This document shows, in pieces, positions 41,352 to 50,802 of a stretch of DNA of 64,000 nucleotides. The DNA is from Streptomyces sp. IMTB 2501 (GTDB lineage: Bacteria; Actinomycetota; Actinomycetes; Streptomycetales; Streptomycetaceae): positions 1 to 64,000 of the forward strand of contig NZ_MQUS01000011.1 in the NCBI RefSeq assembly GCF_001953885.1. Direction: 5' to 3'. Within the stretch, counting starts at the first letter, position 1; each line of letters begins with the position of its first letter. Under the pieces are notes generated by a model that saw nothing but the letters and a program-made list of their open reading frames with translations, did no database searches and was not told the origin of the DNA. A program made the translations under genes and the position numbers.

Positions 41352-42299
41352 TCAGGCCTTGTTCTCGTCCGCAAGGGCAGCGAGGAAGCGCTCGGCGTCC
41401 AGAGCGGCGGAGCAGCCGGTGCCGGCCGCCGTGATCGCCTGGCGGTAGGTGTGGTCGACCACGTCGCCGGCGCCGAAGACACCGCTCAGGTTGGTCTGGG
41501 TCGACGGGGAGGCGACCTTCAGGTAGCCCTCGTCGTCCAGGTCCAGCTGGCCCTTGAAGAGCTCGGTGCGCGGGTCGTGGCCGATCGCGATGAACAGACC
41601 CGTCACAGGCAACTCCGACAGCTCGCCGGTCTTGACGTTGCGCAGCTTCAGACCCGAGAGCTTCTGGTCGCCCTGGATCTCGGCGACCTCGCTGTCCCAG
41701 ACGAACTTGATCTTCGGGTCGTTGAAGGCCCGCTCCTGCATCGCCTTGGAGGCGCGCAGGCTGTCCCGGCGGTGGACGATCGTCACGGACTTGGCGAACC
41801 GAGAGAGGAAGGTGGCCTCCTCCATCGCGGTGTCACCGCCGCCGATCACGGCGATGTCGTGGTCCCTGAAGAAGAACCCGTCACAGGTGGCGCACCAGGA
41901 GACACCACGACCAGAGAGGGCGTCCTCGTTGGGCAGGCCCAGCTTGCGGTGCTGGGAGCCGGTGGTGACGATGACGGCCTTCGCCTTGTGGACCGTGCCG
42001 GCGGTGTCCGTGACCGTCTTGATCTCACCGGCCAGGTCGACGGAGACGACGTCGTCCGGGATGAGCTCGGCACCGAAGCGCTCGGCCTGCGCCCGCATGT
42101 TGTCCATGAGCTCGGGGCCCATGATGCCGTCGCGGAAGCCCGGGAAGTTCTCCACCTCGGTGGTGTTCATCAGCGCGCCACCGGCAGTGACGGCGCCCTC
42201 GAACACCAGGGGCTTCAGCGACGCTCGCGCGGTGTAGAGCGCCGCCGTGTAGCCTGCGGGCCCGGAGCCGATGATGATCACGTTACGGACGTCGCTCAC
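41352..42299 (-). CDS. trxB: thioredoxin-disulfide reductase
   Basis: A 315-residue FAD/NADPH flavoenzyme. Seen: FAD-binding VIIGSGPAGYTAALY, redox CATCDGFF (Cys-x2-Cys), NADPH motif GGGDTAMEEA and C-terminal GVFGAGDVVD. It recycles oxidised TrxA. In S. coelicolor trxBA is a SigR-controlled disulfide-stress operon (known), which agrees with the promoter found upstream. Confidence 0.97.
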   Translation of the reverse strand: MSDVRNVIIIGSGPAGYTAALYTARASLKPLVFEGAVTAGGALMNTTEVENFPGFRDGIMGPELMDNMRAQAERFGAELIPDDVVSVDLAGEIKTVTDTAGTVHKAKAVIVTTGSQHRKLGLPNEDALSGRGVSWCATCDGFFFRDHDIAVIGGGDTAMEEATFLSRFAKSVTIVHRRDSLRASKAMQERAFNDPKIKFVWDSEVAEIQGDQKLSGLKLRNVKTGELSELPVTGLFIAIGHDPRTELFKGQLDLDDEGYLKVASPSTQTNLSGVFGAGDVVDHTYRQAITAAGTGCSAALDAERFLAALADENKA

Positions 42300-42370
42300 G
42301 GCTTGATTCCTCGTCTCTGGTCTGCGTCAGTCGACCGGTGCGAGCCCGTTTCCGAGCTCTCACCCCACCC

Positions 42371-42397
42371 AACGGATCCTACGGGGCGCGCATTCCC
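42371..42397 (-). promoter_or_regulatory. SigR-type promoter of trxBA
   Basis: On the - strand GGGAAT (42392-42397), 18 bases, GTT (42371-42373): the exact SigR pattern GGAAT-N18-GTT, with a leader of about 65 bases to trxB. SigR answers thiol-disulfide stress (known). Confidence 0.85.
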
Positions 42398-42452
42398 GGT
42401 GTGTCAGGGCACACGCCCACTGCCCGGGGACTGACGGACCGGTCCAGCAGAC

Positions 42453-43400
42453 TCAGGTCCGGGGGAAGGAGTGCTTCAGAAGCACCGTGCCAGCGGTGCC
42501 GGGCTGCTGCCGCATGCAGGCCGCATCGACGATATAGGCCGTGACCTGTGCGCTGTCGCTGGCATCGGGCACCACGACGAGATAGGCGGACTTCCCGTCG
42601 TACGTTCCCGTCTTGGCGCCCAGGACGTCGTCGCCCTGGTGAAGCGCCAACCGGACGCAGTCGGGGACAGCGACATCCGTCTGGATCAAGGTGTTCGCGC
42701 TCTCGGTCGACTGAGGGGTGTTCCGCTCGGATTCGAGGCCCGATCGAGGCCGCTGGGTGCCGGAACCCCGCTGGGACTTCTTCTCGGTGGCGAGCAGACC
42801 CTTCACCTGGCTTTGGACAGTGGTACCGGAGAACGGCCCGACGGAAGCCGTCGGCCTTCCATGTGCGGTGGTGTCGGAGCCGTGATCGACGAGCGACTGC
42901 AGCACCAGCGACCCGGCCCCGAGGACGGCCGCGGTGAGGACAGCCCCGAGGACCACATGGCGGCGGCGCCGGCCTCGCTCGCGCCCCTTGCGGCCCGGAC
43001 CGGTCGCCGCCTGCGGGCGCCCGGCGGGCCGGTCGGAGGGTCGGTCGCAGAGAGGCGATGTTTCACGTGAAACATGGCCCTCGCCGCCCTCACGGCCCGG
43101 CTCCGTCGCTGAGGAGGCCTGGGCGCTCAGCGGCTGCGGAGCGGAGGCGCCGAGCAGTGCCTCCGCGGCCAGGGCGGCATCGATACGACCGGCCACGTCG
43201 GCCGGCATGCGCTCTGTTTCCGACACGGATCCCAGCAGCCCCCGGATCCCCTCCAGTGAGGTATGGACGTCCGCACACAGCTCGCACGCGTCCAGGTGCT
43301 GTCGTATGTCCCTGCTGCGGTCCGGAGGGAGAAGGCCTTCGGCGAGGTCGGAGATCTCCTCGACGTCCGGGTGCCCGGCCGTGTCTGTCGTGGAAGTCAC
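42453..43400 (-). CDS. anti-sigma factor, zinc-finger membrane type
   Basis: A 315-residue protein. Residues 10-60 form an anti-sigma domain with the ZAS-like HLDACELC (His-x3-Cys-x2-Cys). A basic linker RKGRERGRRRRH precedes a single membrane helix at about 147-168 (HVVLGAVLTAAVLGAGSLVL), followed by an extracellular Thr/Ser-rich domain with two Cys. Start overlaps the sigM stop by four bases, so it is coupled to sigM and is its likely antagonist. parS 5 lies inside, read as VSRETSP. Confidence 0.88.
   Translation of the reverse strand: MTSTTDTAGHPDVEEISDLAEGLLPPDRSRDIRQHLDACELCADVHTSLEGIRGLLGSVSETERMPADVAGRIDAALAAEALLGASAPQPLSAQASSATEPGREGGEGHVSRETSPLCDRPSDRPAGRPQAATGPGRKGRERGRRRRHVVLGAVLTAAVLGAGSLVLQSLVDHGSDTTAHGRPTASVGPFSGTTVQSQVKGLLATEKKSQRGSGTQRPRSGLESERNTPQSTESANTLIQTDVAVPDCVRLALHQGDDVLGAKTGTYDGKSAYLVVVPDASDSAQVTAYIVDAACMRQQPGTAGTVLLKHSFPRT
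43060..43073. other. parS: parS site 5 (inside the anti-sigma gene)
   Basis: Exact GTTTCACGTGAAAC. Confidence 0.95.
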
Positions 43401-44137
43401 GCTCGCCCACCTCCGCCCTTCACTACGGCTGAATCGCTCGGTCCCGTGTTCTCAGGGCTTCTTCCGTTGGGAGACCCCGTTGCCGGTGGGACGGATGTCC
43501 CGTGCACCCGGTTCCGTCCCGCGCCGGGTTCTTTTCCGCTTCCGGGACCTTTTCCGGGACCTTCGGGCCGTAGATGGGTGAGGAGAGGCAGCAGCCGGGC
43601 TCTGCCCCGGGCGCACCGGCTCTTGACCGTGCCCGTCGGTACATCGAGGATCCGGGCGGCCTCGGCCACGGGATATCCCTGCATGTCCACCAGGACCAGG
43701 GCGGCCCGCTGGTCGTGCGGGAGTGTGCCCAGCGCCTCGAAGAGCTGGCGTTGCACATCGTTCCGCTCGGCCGGCGCCGAGGCCGACTCGTGGGGCTCCA
43801 GCAGCTGCTCCAGCCGCTCCGTGTCGTCGACCGGCGAGGTCTTCCGCGAGGCAACCTTGCGGGCACGGTCCAGGCAGGCGTTCACCGTGATCCGGTGCAG
43901 CCATGTCGTGACCGCCGACTGGCCCCGGAAGGTATGCGCGGCCCGGTAGGCCGACACCAGGGCGTCCTGGACCGCGTCAGCGGCCTCCTCACGGTCCCCC
44001 AGCGTCCGCAGAGCGACCGCCCACAGCCGATCCCGATGCCGCCGCACGATCTCGCCGAAGGCATCGGGATCGCCTTCCACATGACGGGCGAGCAGAACCT
44101 TGTCGCTCACCCGGTCGTATCCGGCGCCTTCCGTCAT
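43397..44137 (-). CDS. sigM: ECF RNA polymerase sigma factor SigM
   Basis: A 246-residue ECF sigma factor. Region 2: DPDAFGEIVRRHRDRLWAVA, then DREEAADAVQDAL and TWLHRITVNACLDRAR. Region 4: LPHDQRAALVLVDMQGYPVAEAARIL split across 140-165, with TGTVKSRCARGRARL. The C-terminal 55 residues are a Pro/Gly-rich tail. Adjacent to a membrane anti-sigma gene and to murJ-linked envelope genes, as SigM is in mycobacteria. Lies 25 bases after the pseudokinase gene. Confidence 0.93.
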   Translation of the reverse strand: MTEGAGYDRVSDKVLLARHVEGDPDAFGEIVRRHRDRLWAVALRTLGDREEAADAVQDALVSAYRAAHTFRGQSAVTTWLHRITVNACLDRARKVASRKTSPVDDTERLEQLLEPHESASAPAERNDVQRQLFEALGTLPHDQRAALVLVDMQGYPVAEAARILDVPTGTVKSRCARGRARLLPLLTHLRPEGPGKGPGSGKEPGAGRNRVHGTSVPPATGSPNGRSPENTGPSDSAVVKGGGGRA

Positions 44138-44162
44138 CTGCCCCTCCGGTCCGGGTGAGACG

Positions 44163-45884
44163 TCAGCCCGTGAACTGCACTTCGCTGATGCCCTGCTTGT
44201 AGCCGGCCTGGGCGTACGCGGCCGCGTCAGGACCGGAGTACGGCACAGCCGTCAGCCACACGAGGACATACTGCGTCTTCACCGACTTGGTGACCTTCAC
44301 CGTAGCCGTGGTGCCTCTGGTCGTGACCTTGCCGATCTTGACCATCGAGTCGAGTGACGACGGTGACAGTGAGTCTGCCGCGTACAACTCGATGGTCGTG
44401 TGATCGCCGGGGTAGCGCAGCCCGATGGTGGCAGCGTTGACCTGCTTGGCCGAGCCTAGGTCGTAGACGATGCCGACCCCGGGCTTGTAGGGCGCGATCG
44501 GGGGACCCTCGTTGAAGGTCTTGGTCCGCCAGTAGGTGGTCGTGTTGCCGTCGTAGGTCTTCTGGACGTCGCCGGGGTGCTGGGGGTCTCCCTTGGCGAC
44601 GAACTCCTGGCTGCCCTTGATGCTTATCGGCGCCGACTTGGCCTTCGCGGCGCCCTTGTCGCCGTCGCCGTTCTGCTGGCTCTTGTTGGTGTCGTCGGAC
44701 TTGCCGCCCTGGTCCATGAGCGCGTCCGCCAACTGCCAGCTGCCCAGGCCGAGGGCGGCGATGAGGAGGGCGGACACCGCCCACTTCAGAGCCTTGCCGG
44801 TGCGGCTCTGCAGCGGGGGCGGCGGGGTCGCGATCGGCTGGGTGACGCCGGGGCGCGGCGCCTGGCGGCCGTATGTGCCCTGCTGGTAGGTCGTGCGCTG
44901 GTACTCCGGCGGGGCCGTGAACGCCGGCTCCGGCGGGCGGATGCGTGGCATCTCGCCGATCGCCTTCACCAGCTCCTCCGGCGTGGTGCACGCGGCCTCG
45001 TGCCGGGAGGCGGTGGCCCCGTCGTTGGCGAGCGCGCGCATGGCCAGTTCCGACAGGCCCCGGTGCACACCGGCCCGCACCTGGTCCGGTGCGATGAGGC
45101 CGACGCCCTTGGGCAGACCGGACAGGCCGTACGCGTCGCTCGGGTAGGGCCAGCGCTGGGTGAGCGCCGCGTACAGCAGGGCGCCGATCGCCTCGGTGTC
45201 GGTGCGCTGCGGGGTGTCCGAGCTGATGCCGCGCAGCGCGGCGTTCACGGCGAGGCCCCGGATGCGCCACTGGCCGGTCGAGGTGCGCAGCACGGCGTTC
45301 GGGTTCAGCCGCAGATGGGCGAGGCCCTCACGGTGCGCGGCGGCCATCGCGGAGGCGATCTGACTGACCATCTGGTAGGCGTCGTGCGGCTCCAGGGGGC
45401 CGGGGGCAAGGAGCGTGGTCAGCTCGGTGGCGTCGGGCAGCCACTCGTGCACGACGTAGACGAGATCGTTCTCCTCGACGGCGTCGAGGACCTGGACGAA
45501 ACGGGGATCGCCGAGCAGCGCGGAGGAACGGGCGGCAGCCAGGACGGAACGGGCCCGCGTGTGGTCCGCGGGCAGGATATGGACGCCGACGGCTCGACGG
45601 AGCTTCTCGTCGACCGCACGCCAACTGCTGAATCCGTCCAGACGGGTGACGCACTCCTCCAGCCGGTAGCGTCTGGCGAGCTTGTGACCGCTGTGCAGTT
45701 CGGGAGGCGAGGCCTTCGTCCCGGGACCCTCGGTCCCGCCGCTCCCCTGTGCCTCGTCGCTGTCCGTGTCCCGCTCCGGGTTCTTGGCCACCCCGTCGGC
45801 CGTGGACTGGTCCGCCTTGGCGGTCAGCGGCTGCTCGCCGCTGTTGTCTGCCACGTCGACGGCAGCCGTGCTCCGTTCCGCCAC
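44163..45884 (-). CDS. membrane pseudokinase linked to MurJ
   Basis: A 573-residue protein. Residues about 60-310 have a kinase fold, but the catalytic loop reads HLRLNPNAVL instead of HRD-K-N, DFG is replaced by RGL, and the VAIK lysine and Gly-loop are not visible, so it is a pseudokinase. A membrane helix at about 365-387 is followed by a C-terminal extracytoplasmic beta domain with DNTTTYWRT-like and VYDLGSAK motifs (discoidin-like). The same parts are fused to MurJ in M. tuberculosis Rv3910. Start: GTG 45884 after GGGGAGG. The next gene upstream is murJ. Confidence 0.88.
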   Translation of the reverse strand: MAERSTAAVDVADNSGEQPLTAKADQSTADGVAKNPERDTDSDEAQGSGGTEGPGTKASPPELHSGHKLARRYRLEECVTRLDGFSSWRAVDEKLRRAVGVHILPADHTRARSVLAAARSSALLGDPRFVQVLDAVEENDLVYVVHEWLPDATELTTLLAPGPLEPHDAYQMVSQIASAMAAAHREGLAHLRLNPNAVLRTSTGQWRIRGLAVNAALRGISSDTPQRTDTEAIGALLYAALTQRWPYPSDAYGLSGLPKGVGLIAPDQVRAGVHRGLSELAMRALANDGATASRHEAACTTPEELVKAIGEMPRIRPPEPAFTAPPEYQRTTYQQGTYGRQAPRPGVTQPIATPPPPLQSRTGKALKWAVSALLIAALGLGSWQLADALMDQGGKSDDTNKSQQNGDGDKGAAKAKSAPISIKGSQEFVAKGDPQHPGDVQKTYDGNTTTYWRTKTFNEGPPIAPYKPGVGIVYDLGSAKQVNAATIGLRYPGDHTTIELYAADSLSPSSLDSMVKIGKVTTRGTTATVKVTKSVKTQYVLVWLTAVPYSGPDAAAYAQAGYKQGISEVQFTG

Positions 45885-46002
45885 CGTCGTCCCTGCCTCC
45901 CCATCTGTTGCACGCTGTCCGACGCCGAAACCAATTGTGCCCACAGTCCGCCGCTATGCACGACACACGACGGCGGACGATGGTTGTGCGCCTACCCCCA
46001 CC

Positions 46003-48366
46003 TCAGCGGCCCAGACGCCCGCGGACCATGCCCACGAGCGAGTTGAGTTCCTCGATGCGCATACGCCGGGCGGCGACGAAGAAGATGCCGAGCAGGACGG
46101 CTCCGCCCGCGACCAGCGCGGCGAAGGAGCCGACGACGCCCTGGCCGAGGGTGTGCCCGATGCCGTAGCAGGCCGCGCCGCTGAGCAGGGCCGCAGGCAC
46201 CGAGGCGATGCACAGGCGCGCGTACGTCCGCATCACCCGGACGCCGTCCAAGTCACCGCCGAGCCGCTTGCGCAGCCGCCGCCAGGCGACGCCCACACCG
46301 ATCGCGTAGGCGAGGCCGTACGCGGCCGCCATGCCCGCGACCGCCCAGCGGGCCGGCAGCAGGAAGTAGCAGAGCGCCGAGGCGCCGGCGTTGACCGCGG
46401 CGACGATGACGGTGTTGTAGAAGGGCGTGCGGGTGTCTTCGTAGGCGTAGAAGGCGCGCAGAACGACGTACTGCACCGAGTACGGGATCAGGCCGAGGGC
46501 GAAGGCCATCAGCATGTAGCCCATGTTGACGGCCGAGCTGGTACCCGCGGAGCCGAAGATCAGCGTGCACATCGGAATGCCGAGCGCGAGGAAGCCGAAG
46601 GCGATCGGGACGATGGCGACGGCGGTGGTGCGCAGGCCCTGGGAGATGTCGTCGCGGACGGCACCCGCGTCGCCCTCGGCGGCAGAGCGCGAGATGCGCG
46701 GCAGCAGGGCGGCCATCAGGGACACCGTGATGATGGCCTGCGGCAGGCCCCAGATCAGCTGCGCGTTGGCGTAGGAGGCGAAGCCGGTGCCCTTGACGCC
46801 GGAGTCCTTGCCGGCGGCGGTGGACAGCTGGGTGACGACCATGGCGCCCGCCTGGTTGGCGAGGACGAACAGGATCGTCCACTTGGCGAGCATCGCGGCC
46901 TTGCCCAGACCGTGGCCCCGCCAGTCGAAGCGCAGGCGGATCCGGAAGCCGGTCTCGCGCAGGTAGGGGATCATCGCCAGTGCCTGGACCACCAGGCCGA
47001 GCAGCACGCCGACGCCGAGCAGGCGCTGCCCCTGCGGCGGGATGTTGGTGACGTCCATGTGGGAGTTGGCGGCACTGCCGTAGACCCAGATGAATGCGCC
47101 CAGCGAGATGATGATGACGATGTTGTTCAGGACCGGCGTCCACATCATCGCGCCGAACTTGCCGCGCGCGTTGAGGATCTGACCCATCACCACATGGATG
47201 CCCATGAAGAAGATCGAGGGCAGGAAGTAGCGCGTGAAGGTGACTGCCACGTCGTTGGCGGCGGGGTTGCCGGCGATGGTGGGCGACAGCGCCCGCACCA
47301 GGAGCGGCGCGGCGAACATCGCGAGGCCGGTGAGTGCGGCCAGCGCCACCATGACGAGGGTCAGCAGACGGTTGGCGAAGGCCTCGCCGCCGTCCTCGTC
47401 CTCCTTCATCGATCGCACCAGCTGCGGCACGAAGACGGAGTTGAGACCGCCGCCGACGGTGAGGATGTAGATCATCGTCGGCAGCTGGTAGGCCACCTGG
47501 AAGGAGTCGGCGAGGAAGCCGAGGCCGAGCGCCGCGGCGATCAGCGCGGAGCGGATGAAACCGGTGAGACGGGAGACCATCGTGCCCGCCGCCATCACGG
47601 CGCTGGACTTCAGCAGCCCGCCGGCCTTGCCGCCCTTCTTCGCGGGCGCGGCGGAGGCCGCGGGAGCGGTCACCTCCGGTTCCGCGGCCTGGTGTGGACC
47701 GGCGGGAGCCGGTGCCGCGGCCGGGGCGGGCACCGGCGGCTGCGCCGGGTTCCCCGGGGCACCCGGGTAGGAGGCCTCGGGGTACGGGGTGCCCTGCTGC
47801 GGGCCCTGGCCGTGCGCCGGCGGGTACGGGGCGGCGGGACCGTATCCGGCGCCCGGAGCGGCGGCCGGCCCGGAGAAGCCCGGCGGATCCATGGGAGCGG
47901 GCCCGCCGCTCTGCTGCTGGTCCTTGAAGAGATGCGCGAATGCGTCCGGCTCGTGATACTCCTCACCCGAGTGCGTGACCAGGTCGTCCACGCCCACGAA
48001 CTCGGTCGTACGCGGGTTGTCGCCGTGCGGAATGTACGGGGCCGCGCCGTCCGGCTCCGGCGCCGGTGTCTGCGCCCACACCCGCGGGTCGGGCGCGTAC
48101 GGCGACTGGGCAGGCGGGCCGTAGAGCGGCTGCTGCTCGTAGGTGCCCGGGGCGGGCGGCGGGTGCGCGGCGCGGTCGTAGAGCGCCTCGGCGACCGGGT
48201 CCTGGGCGGTCAGGTCCTGTGCCCGGTAGGGGTCGTGGTCGTAGGCGTCCTGGAGATACATGTCCGCCGGTTGCTGCGGCGGTACCTGACCGGGCTCCGG
48301 CGGCGTCTCGGGGTAGCCCGAGCCGGCCGCGCCCTGGCCGCGATCACCGTCGTACGGCGCGTTCAT
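46003..48366 (-). CDS. murJ: lipid II flippase MurJ
   Basis: A 787-residue protein. Residues 1-240 are a cytoplasmic, Pro/Gln/Tyr-rich disordered extension; about 242-770 is a MOP-superfamily MurJ/MviN core with 14 predicted membrane helices. It begins SSAVMAAGTMVSRLTGFIRS, has the hallmark FVPQLVR, and ends in a basic tail. It moves lipid II across the membrane for peptidoglycan. Lies 46 bases after the DUF6049 gene and 118 bases before the pseudokinase gene. Confidence 0.94.
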   Translation of the reverse strand: MNAPYDGDRGQGAAGSGYPETPPEPGQVPPQQPADMYLQDAYDHDPYRAQDLTAQDPVAEALYDRAAHPPPAPGTYEQQPLYGPPAQSPYAPDPRVWAQTPAPEPDGAAPYIPHGDNPRTTEFVGVDDLVTHSGEEYHEPDAFAHLFKDQQQSGGPAPMDPPGFSGPAAAPGAGYGPAAPYPPAHGQGPQQGTPYPEASYPGAPGNPAQPPVPAPAAAPAPAGPHQAAEPEVTAPAASAAPAKKGGKAGGLLKSSAVMAAGTMVSRLTGFIRSALIAAALGLGFLADSFQVAYQLPTMIYILTVGGGLNSVFVPQLVRSMKEDEDGGEAFANRLLTLVMVALAALTGLAMFAAPLLVRALSPTIAGNPAANDVAVTFTRYFLPSIFFMGIHVVMGQILNARGKFGAMMWTPVLNNIVIIISLGAFIWVYGSAANSHMDVTNIPPQGQRLLGVGVLLGLVVQALAMIPYLRETGFRIRLRFDWRGHGLGKAAMLAKWTILFVLANQAGAMVVTQLSTAAGKDSGVKGTGFASYANAQLIWGLPQAIITVSLMAALLPRISRSAAEGDAGAVRDDISQGLRTTAVAIVPIAFGFLALGIPMCTLIFGSAGTSSAVNMGYMLMAFALGLIPYSVQYVVLRAFYAYEDTRTPFYNTVIVAAVNAGASALCYFLLPARWAVAGMAAAYGLAYAIGVGVAWRRLRKRLGGDLDGVRVMRTYARLCIASVPAALLSGAACYGIGHTLGQGVVGSFAALVAGGAVLLGIFFVAARRMRIEELNSLVGMVRGRLGR

Positions 48367-48411
48367 GCTTACCCCACCTCATCGTCCCGGGCCGACCGGC
48401 CACGACATCGC

Positions 48412-50802
48412 TCAACGGTCCACTCTCTCACCCGTCCCGGACGGGTCGGTGCTTTCCGGTGAGGTGTCCGGCACAGGGTCACTCGGGTGCTCCGGGGCTT
48501 CTGCCCCGGAAGCGGAGTCCGATTCCTCCGCTTCCTCCGGCTTCTCCGGGAGACGGTCCGCGGGGGCGTCGGGGTTCCCGGGCTTGTCGGAGGCCGCCTC
48601 CGCCGTGCCGGGGCCGTCCTCTTCCGCCTGGCGGGCGGCGGCGCGCTTGCGCTGGGTGTACATCCGGAAGCCGGCGAGGACGAGGAGCAGCACGCCGCCG
48701 CCGATGACCAGCATCACGGTGGGCGTGATCTCGGTGACCTTCACATCGAAGCTGACGGGGTCGCCGTACCTCTGGCCGTCCTCGGTGTACAGCTGGGCGA
48801 CCACCGTGACCCGGCCGTTCGCGTTGGCGGACGTGCTGAACTTCACGGACTGGCTGTGTCCGCCGGAGATCTCGACCGGCTGCTCGGCGTAGGCCTTGCC
48901 GCCGATCTTCAGCCGGGTCGGCATGTTCGAGGTGAGGCGCAGCACCAGATGGCCGACGGGCTGGACGAGGTTGTTCTGGACGGTCACCGGGATGGTGGCG
49001 CTGCGGCCGGAGAGCTTGGTCTCCGACTTGTCGATCAGCTTGACCTGCTTGGCCAGATTGTCGAGCCACTGCTCCACGCCGTCGCGGTAGCTGCCCGCCT
49101 CCGCGCTCCTGCCCCGCCACGAGGTGGACATCTCACGGTTTATGGCCCGCCCGAACGGGGTGACGACGCGGGACTGGTCGGAGAGGATCACCTGGAAGCT
49201 GCCGAGCTTGTCCTGGGTGCGCTCGATCTGCTCGAAGGCCGCGCGCGGCAGCTCCTGAGCGCGCAGCGACGACGGGTAGGCAGACGCCGACGGGATACGC
49301 GTGGTGGCGTTCGGATCGGGCTTGTCCTTGGCCGCCGCACCGAGGTCCTGGGACTGGGACCAGTTCCCGTCCTGGAGCGTCTTCAGCGCCGCCGCCATCG
49401 CCTGTGCCTGGCTGCCCGTTGGCATGCGCTGCGGGGCGACGACGATACTGCGCTGCTTGTCCGTCTGCGCGTTCACCTCAAGGCTCTGGGCCAGGAACTG
49501 CTGCACGGCCAGCGTGGCCGAGCCCGCCTTCGTCAGATCGCCCTCGAAGGCCGTGGACAGCCGGGCGTCGGAGACCACCGCCGTGGTGCCGCCGCCGACC
49601 GGGCGGGCGGCGGAGGGCGTGTACGGCAGCCCAGCGGTCTCCTGGAGGCTGTCGCTGCGGGCGATCACGCGGTCGGCTCCGGCAGAGGTCGCGACCTTCA
49701 TGATCGCCGGATCGACGGCGCCCTCGACCGGCCAGGCGAAGTCGGTGCTCGGTGTGACGTGGAGCACGGTCTTGACGGTGATGGCGGCGACGTCGGTGGC
49801 GTCCTTGAGGTGGCTGAGTGAGCCGGTGACGCTGGTGCCGTTGTGCGCGAGGGACGCGAGGTCCGGGTCGGCGAAGGGCAGTGCGACGACCTCTTTGCCC
49901 GTCACCGCGTTCTGCAGGCTCGCCAGCCACTGTTTGGCGATGGCCTGGTGGTCCTTCGGGCCGGGCGTGGTGGTGTCGCCGTCTCCCGCCAACCGGTAGT
50001 TGCCAGTGGCCATCGCGTCCACCGAGGCCAGCAGGTCCGGGTCGATCACCCAGGTGACGTCCAGGTCCTTGCCCAGAGACACCATCTGCGCCAGCCGGCC
50101 GCCCGGCGCGAGCTCTTTGGCCAGGTCGTCGTTGAGGAACACCGGCGTCTGAAGCTCACCGGCGCCCGTCTTGGCCGTCATGTGGACCGTGGAGATCAGC
50201 GGCCACAGGAACGTCGTCTTCGTCTTGGTGTCGGCCCCGGACGGCTGCCACGGCAGGAAGGTCCGCTGGATGCCGAGCACCTGGTCCCAGGGCTGCGCGG
50301 CGGTCTGGCCGGAGAGGGCGACGCCGAACTCGTAGACTCCGTCGTCGCTGAGATCGAGCTTGTCCACGGGGACGGAGATGCTGAAGTGCTCCGCGACACC
50401 GGGGGACAGCGCTGCGAACTTCTCCACGTACTTGCCGCCGACCTCGGTTCCCATGCCGGACTGCAGGTCGTCGGAGCGCTGGGCGATGGTGTCGATCGCG
50501 GAGCGGGTGTTCAGCATGGGCCCGACCTGCAGGCCCACGTGGGCGCCGGTGACGGTCTGCTTGCCGTTGTTGGTCACCGTGCCCGACACGGTCAGCGTGT
50601 CCCCGTCCGTGGGGGCGGTGGGGGTCAGCGAGTCCAGGGAGACGGACACCGGGTCCGCGGAGGCGGCCTGGGCGGGCGCCGCGGCGGGCAGCTGCAGCAG
50701 CCCGGCCAGCAGTGGCACACCGGCGAGCAGCGCGCCGGTGCGCCGCAGCCACCGGCGGGCAGATGAGGCACTGGTCCCCTGGAAGTCAGCCGCCTCGGCC
50801 AC
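48412..50802 (-). CDS. DUF6049 secreted membrane-anchored protein
   Basis: A 796-residue protein. Signal peptide with RRTGALLAGVPLLAGLLQLP then an AQA-like cleavage site; a Big-like beta domain (VSVSLDSLTP, VSGTVTNNGKQTV); a large central domain with a WVIDPDLL segment; a second beta region near 600; a C-terminal membrane helix VMLVIGGGVLLLVLAGF and an acidic/Pro tail. It matches the family next to murJ across actinobacteria (homologue of Rv3909 by position). Function unknown; the GTG start is at 50802. Confidence 0.85.
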   Translation of the reverse strand: MAEAADFQGTSASSARRWLRRTGALLAGVPLLAGLLQLPAAAPAQAASADPVSVSLDSLTPTAPTDGDTLTVSGTVTNNGKQTVTGAHVGLQVGPMLNTRSAIDTIAQRSDDLQSGMGTEVGGKYVEKFAALSPGVAEHFSISVPVDKLDLSDDGVYEFGVALSGQTAAQPWDQVLGIQRTFLPWQPSGADTKTKTTFLWPLISTVHMTAKTGAGELQTPVFLNDDLAKELAPGGRLAQMVSLGKDLDVTWVIDPDLLASVDAMATGNYRLAGDGDTTTPGPKDHQAIAKQWLASLQNAVTGKEVVALPFADPDLASLAHNGTSVTGSLSHLKDATDVAAITVKTVLHVTPSTDFAWPVEGAVDPAIMKVATSAGADRVIARSDSLQETAGLPYTPSAARPVGGGTTAVVSDARLSTAFEGDLTKAGSATLAVQQFLAQSLEVNAQTDKQRSIVVAPQRMPTGSQAQAMAAALKTLQDGNWSQSQDLGAAAKDKPDPNATTRIPSASAYPSSLRAQELPRAAFEQIERTQDKLGSFQVILSDQSRVVTPFGRAINREMSTSWRGRSAEAGSYRDGVEQWLDNLAKQVKLIDKSETKLSGRSATIPVTVQNNLVQPVGHLVLRLTSNMPTRLKIGGKAYAEQPVEISGGHSQSVKFSTSANANGRVTVVAQLYTEDGQRYGDPVSFDVKVTEITPTVMLVIGGGVLLLVLAGFRMYTQRKRAAARQAEEDGPGTAEAASDKPGNPDAPADRLPEKPEEAEESDSASGAEAPEHPSDPVPDTSPESTDPSGTGERVDR

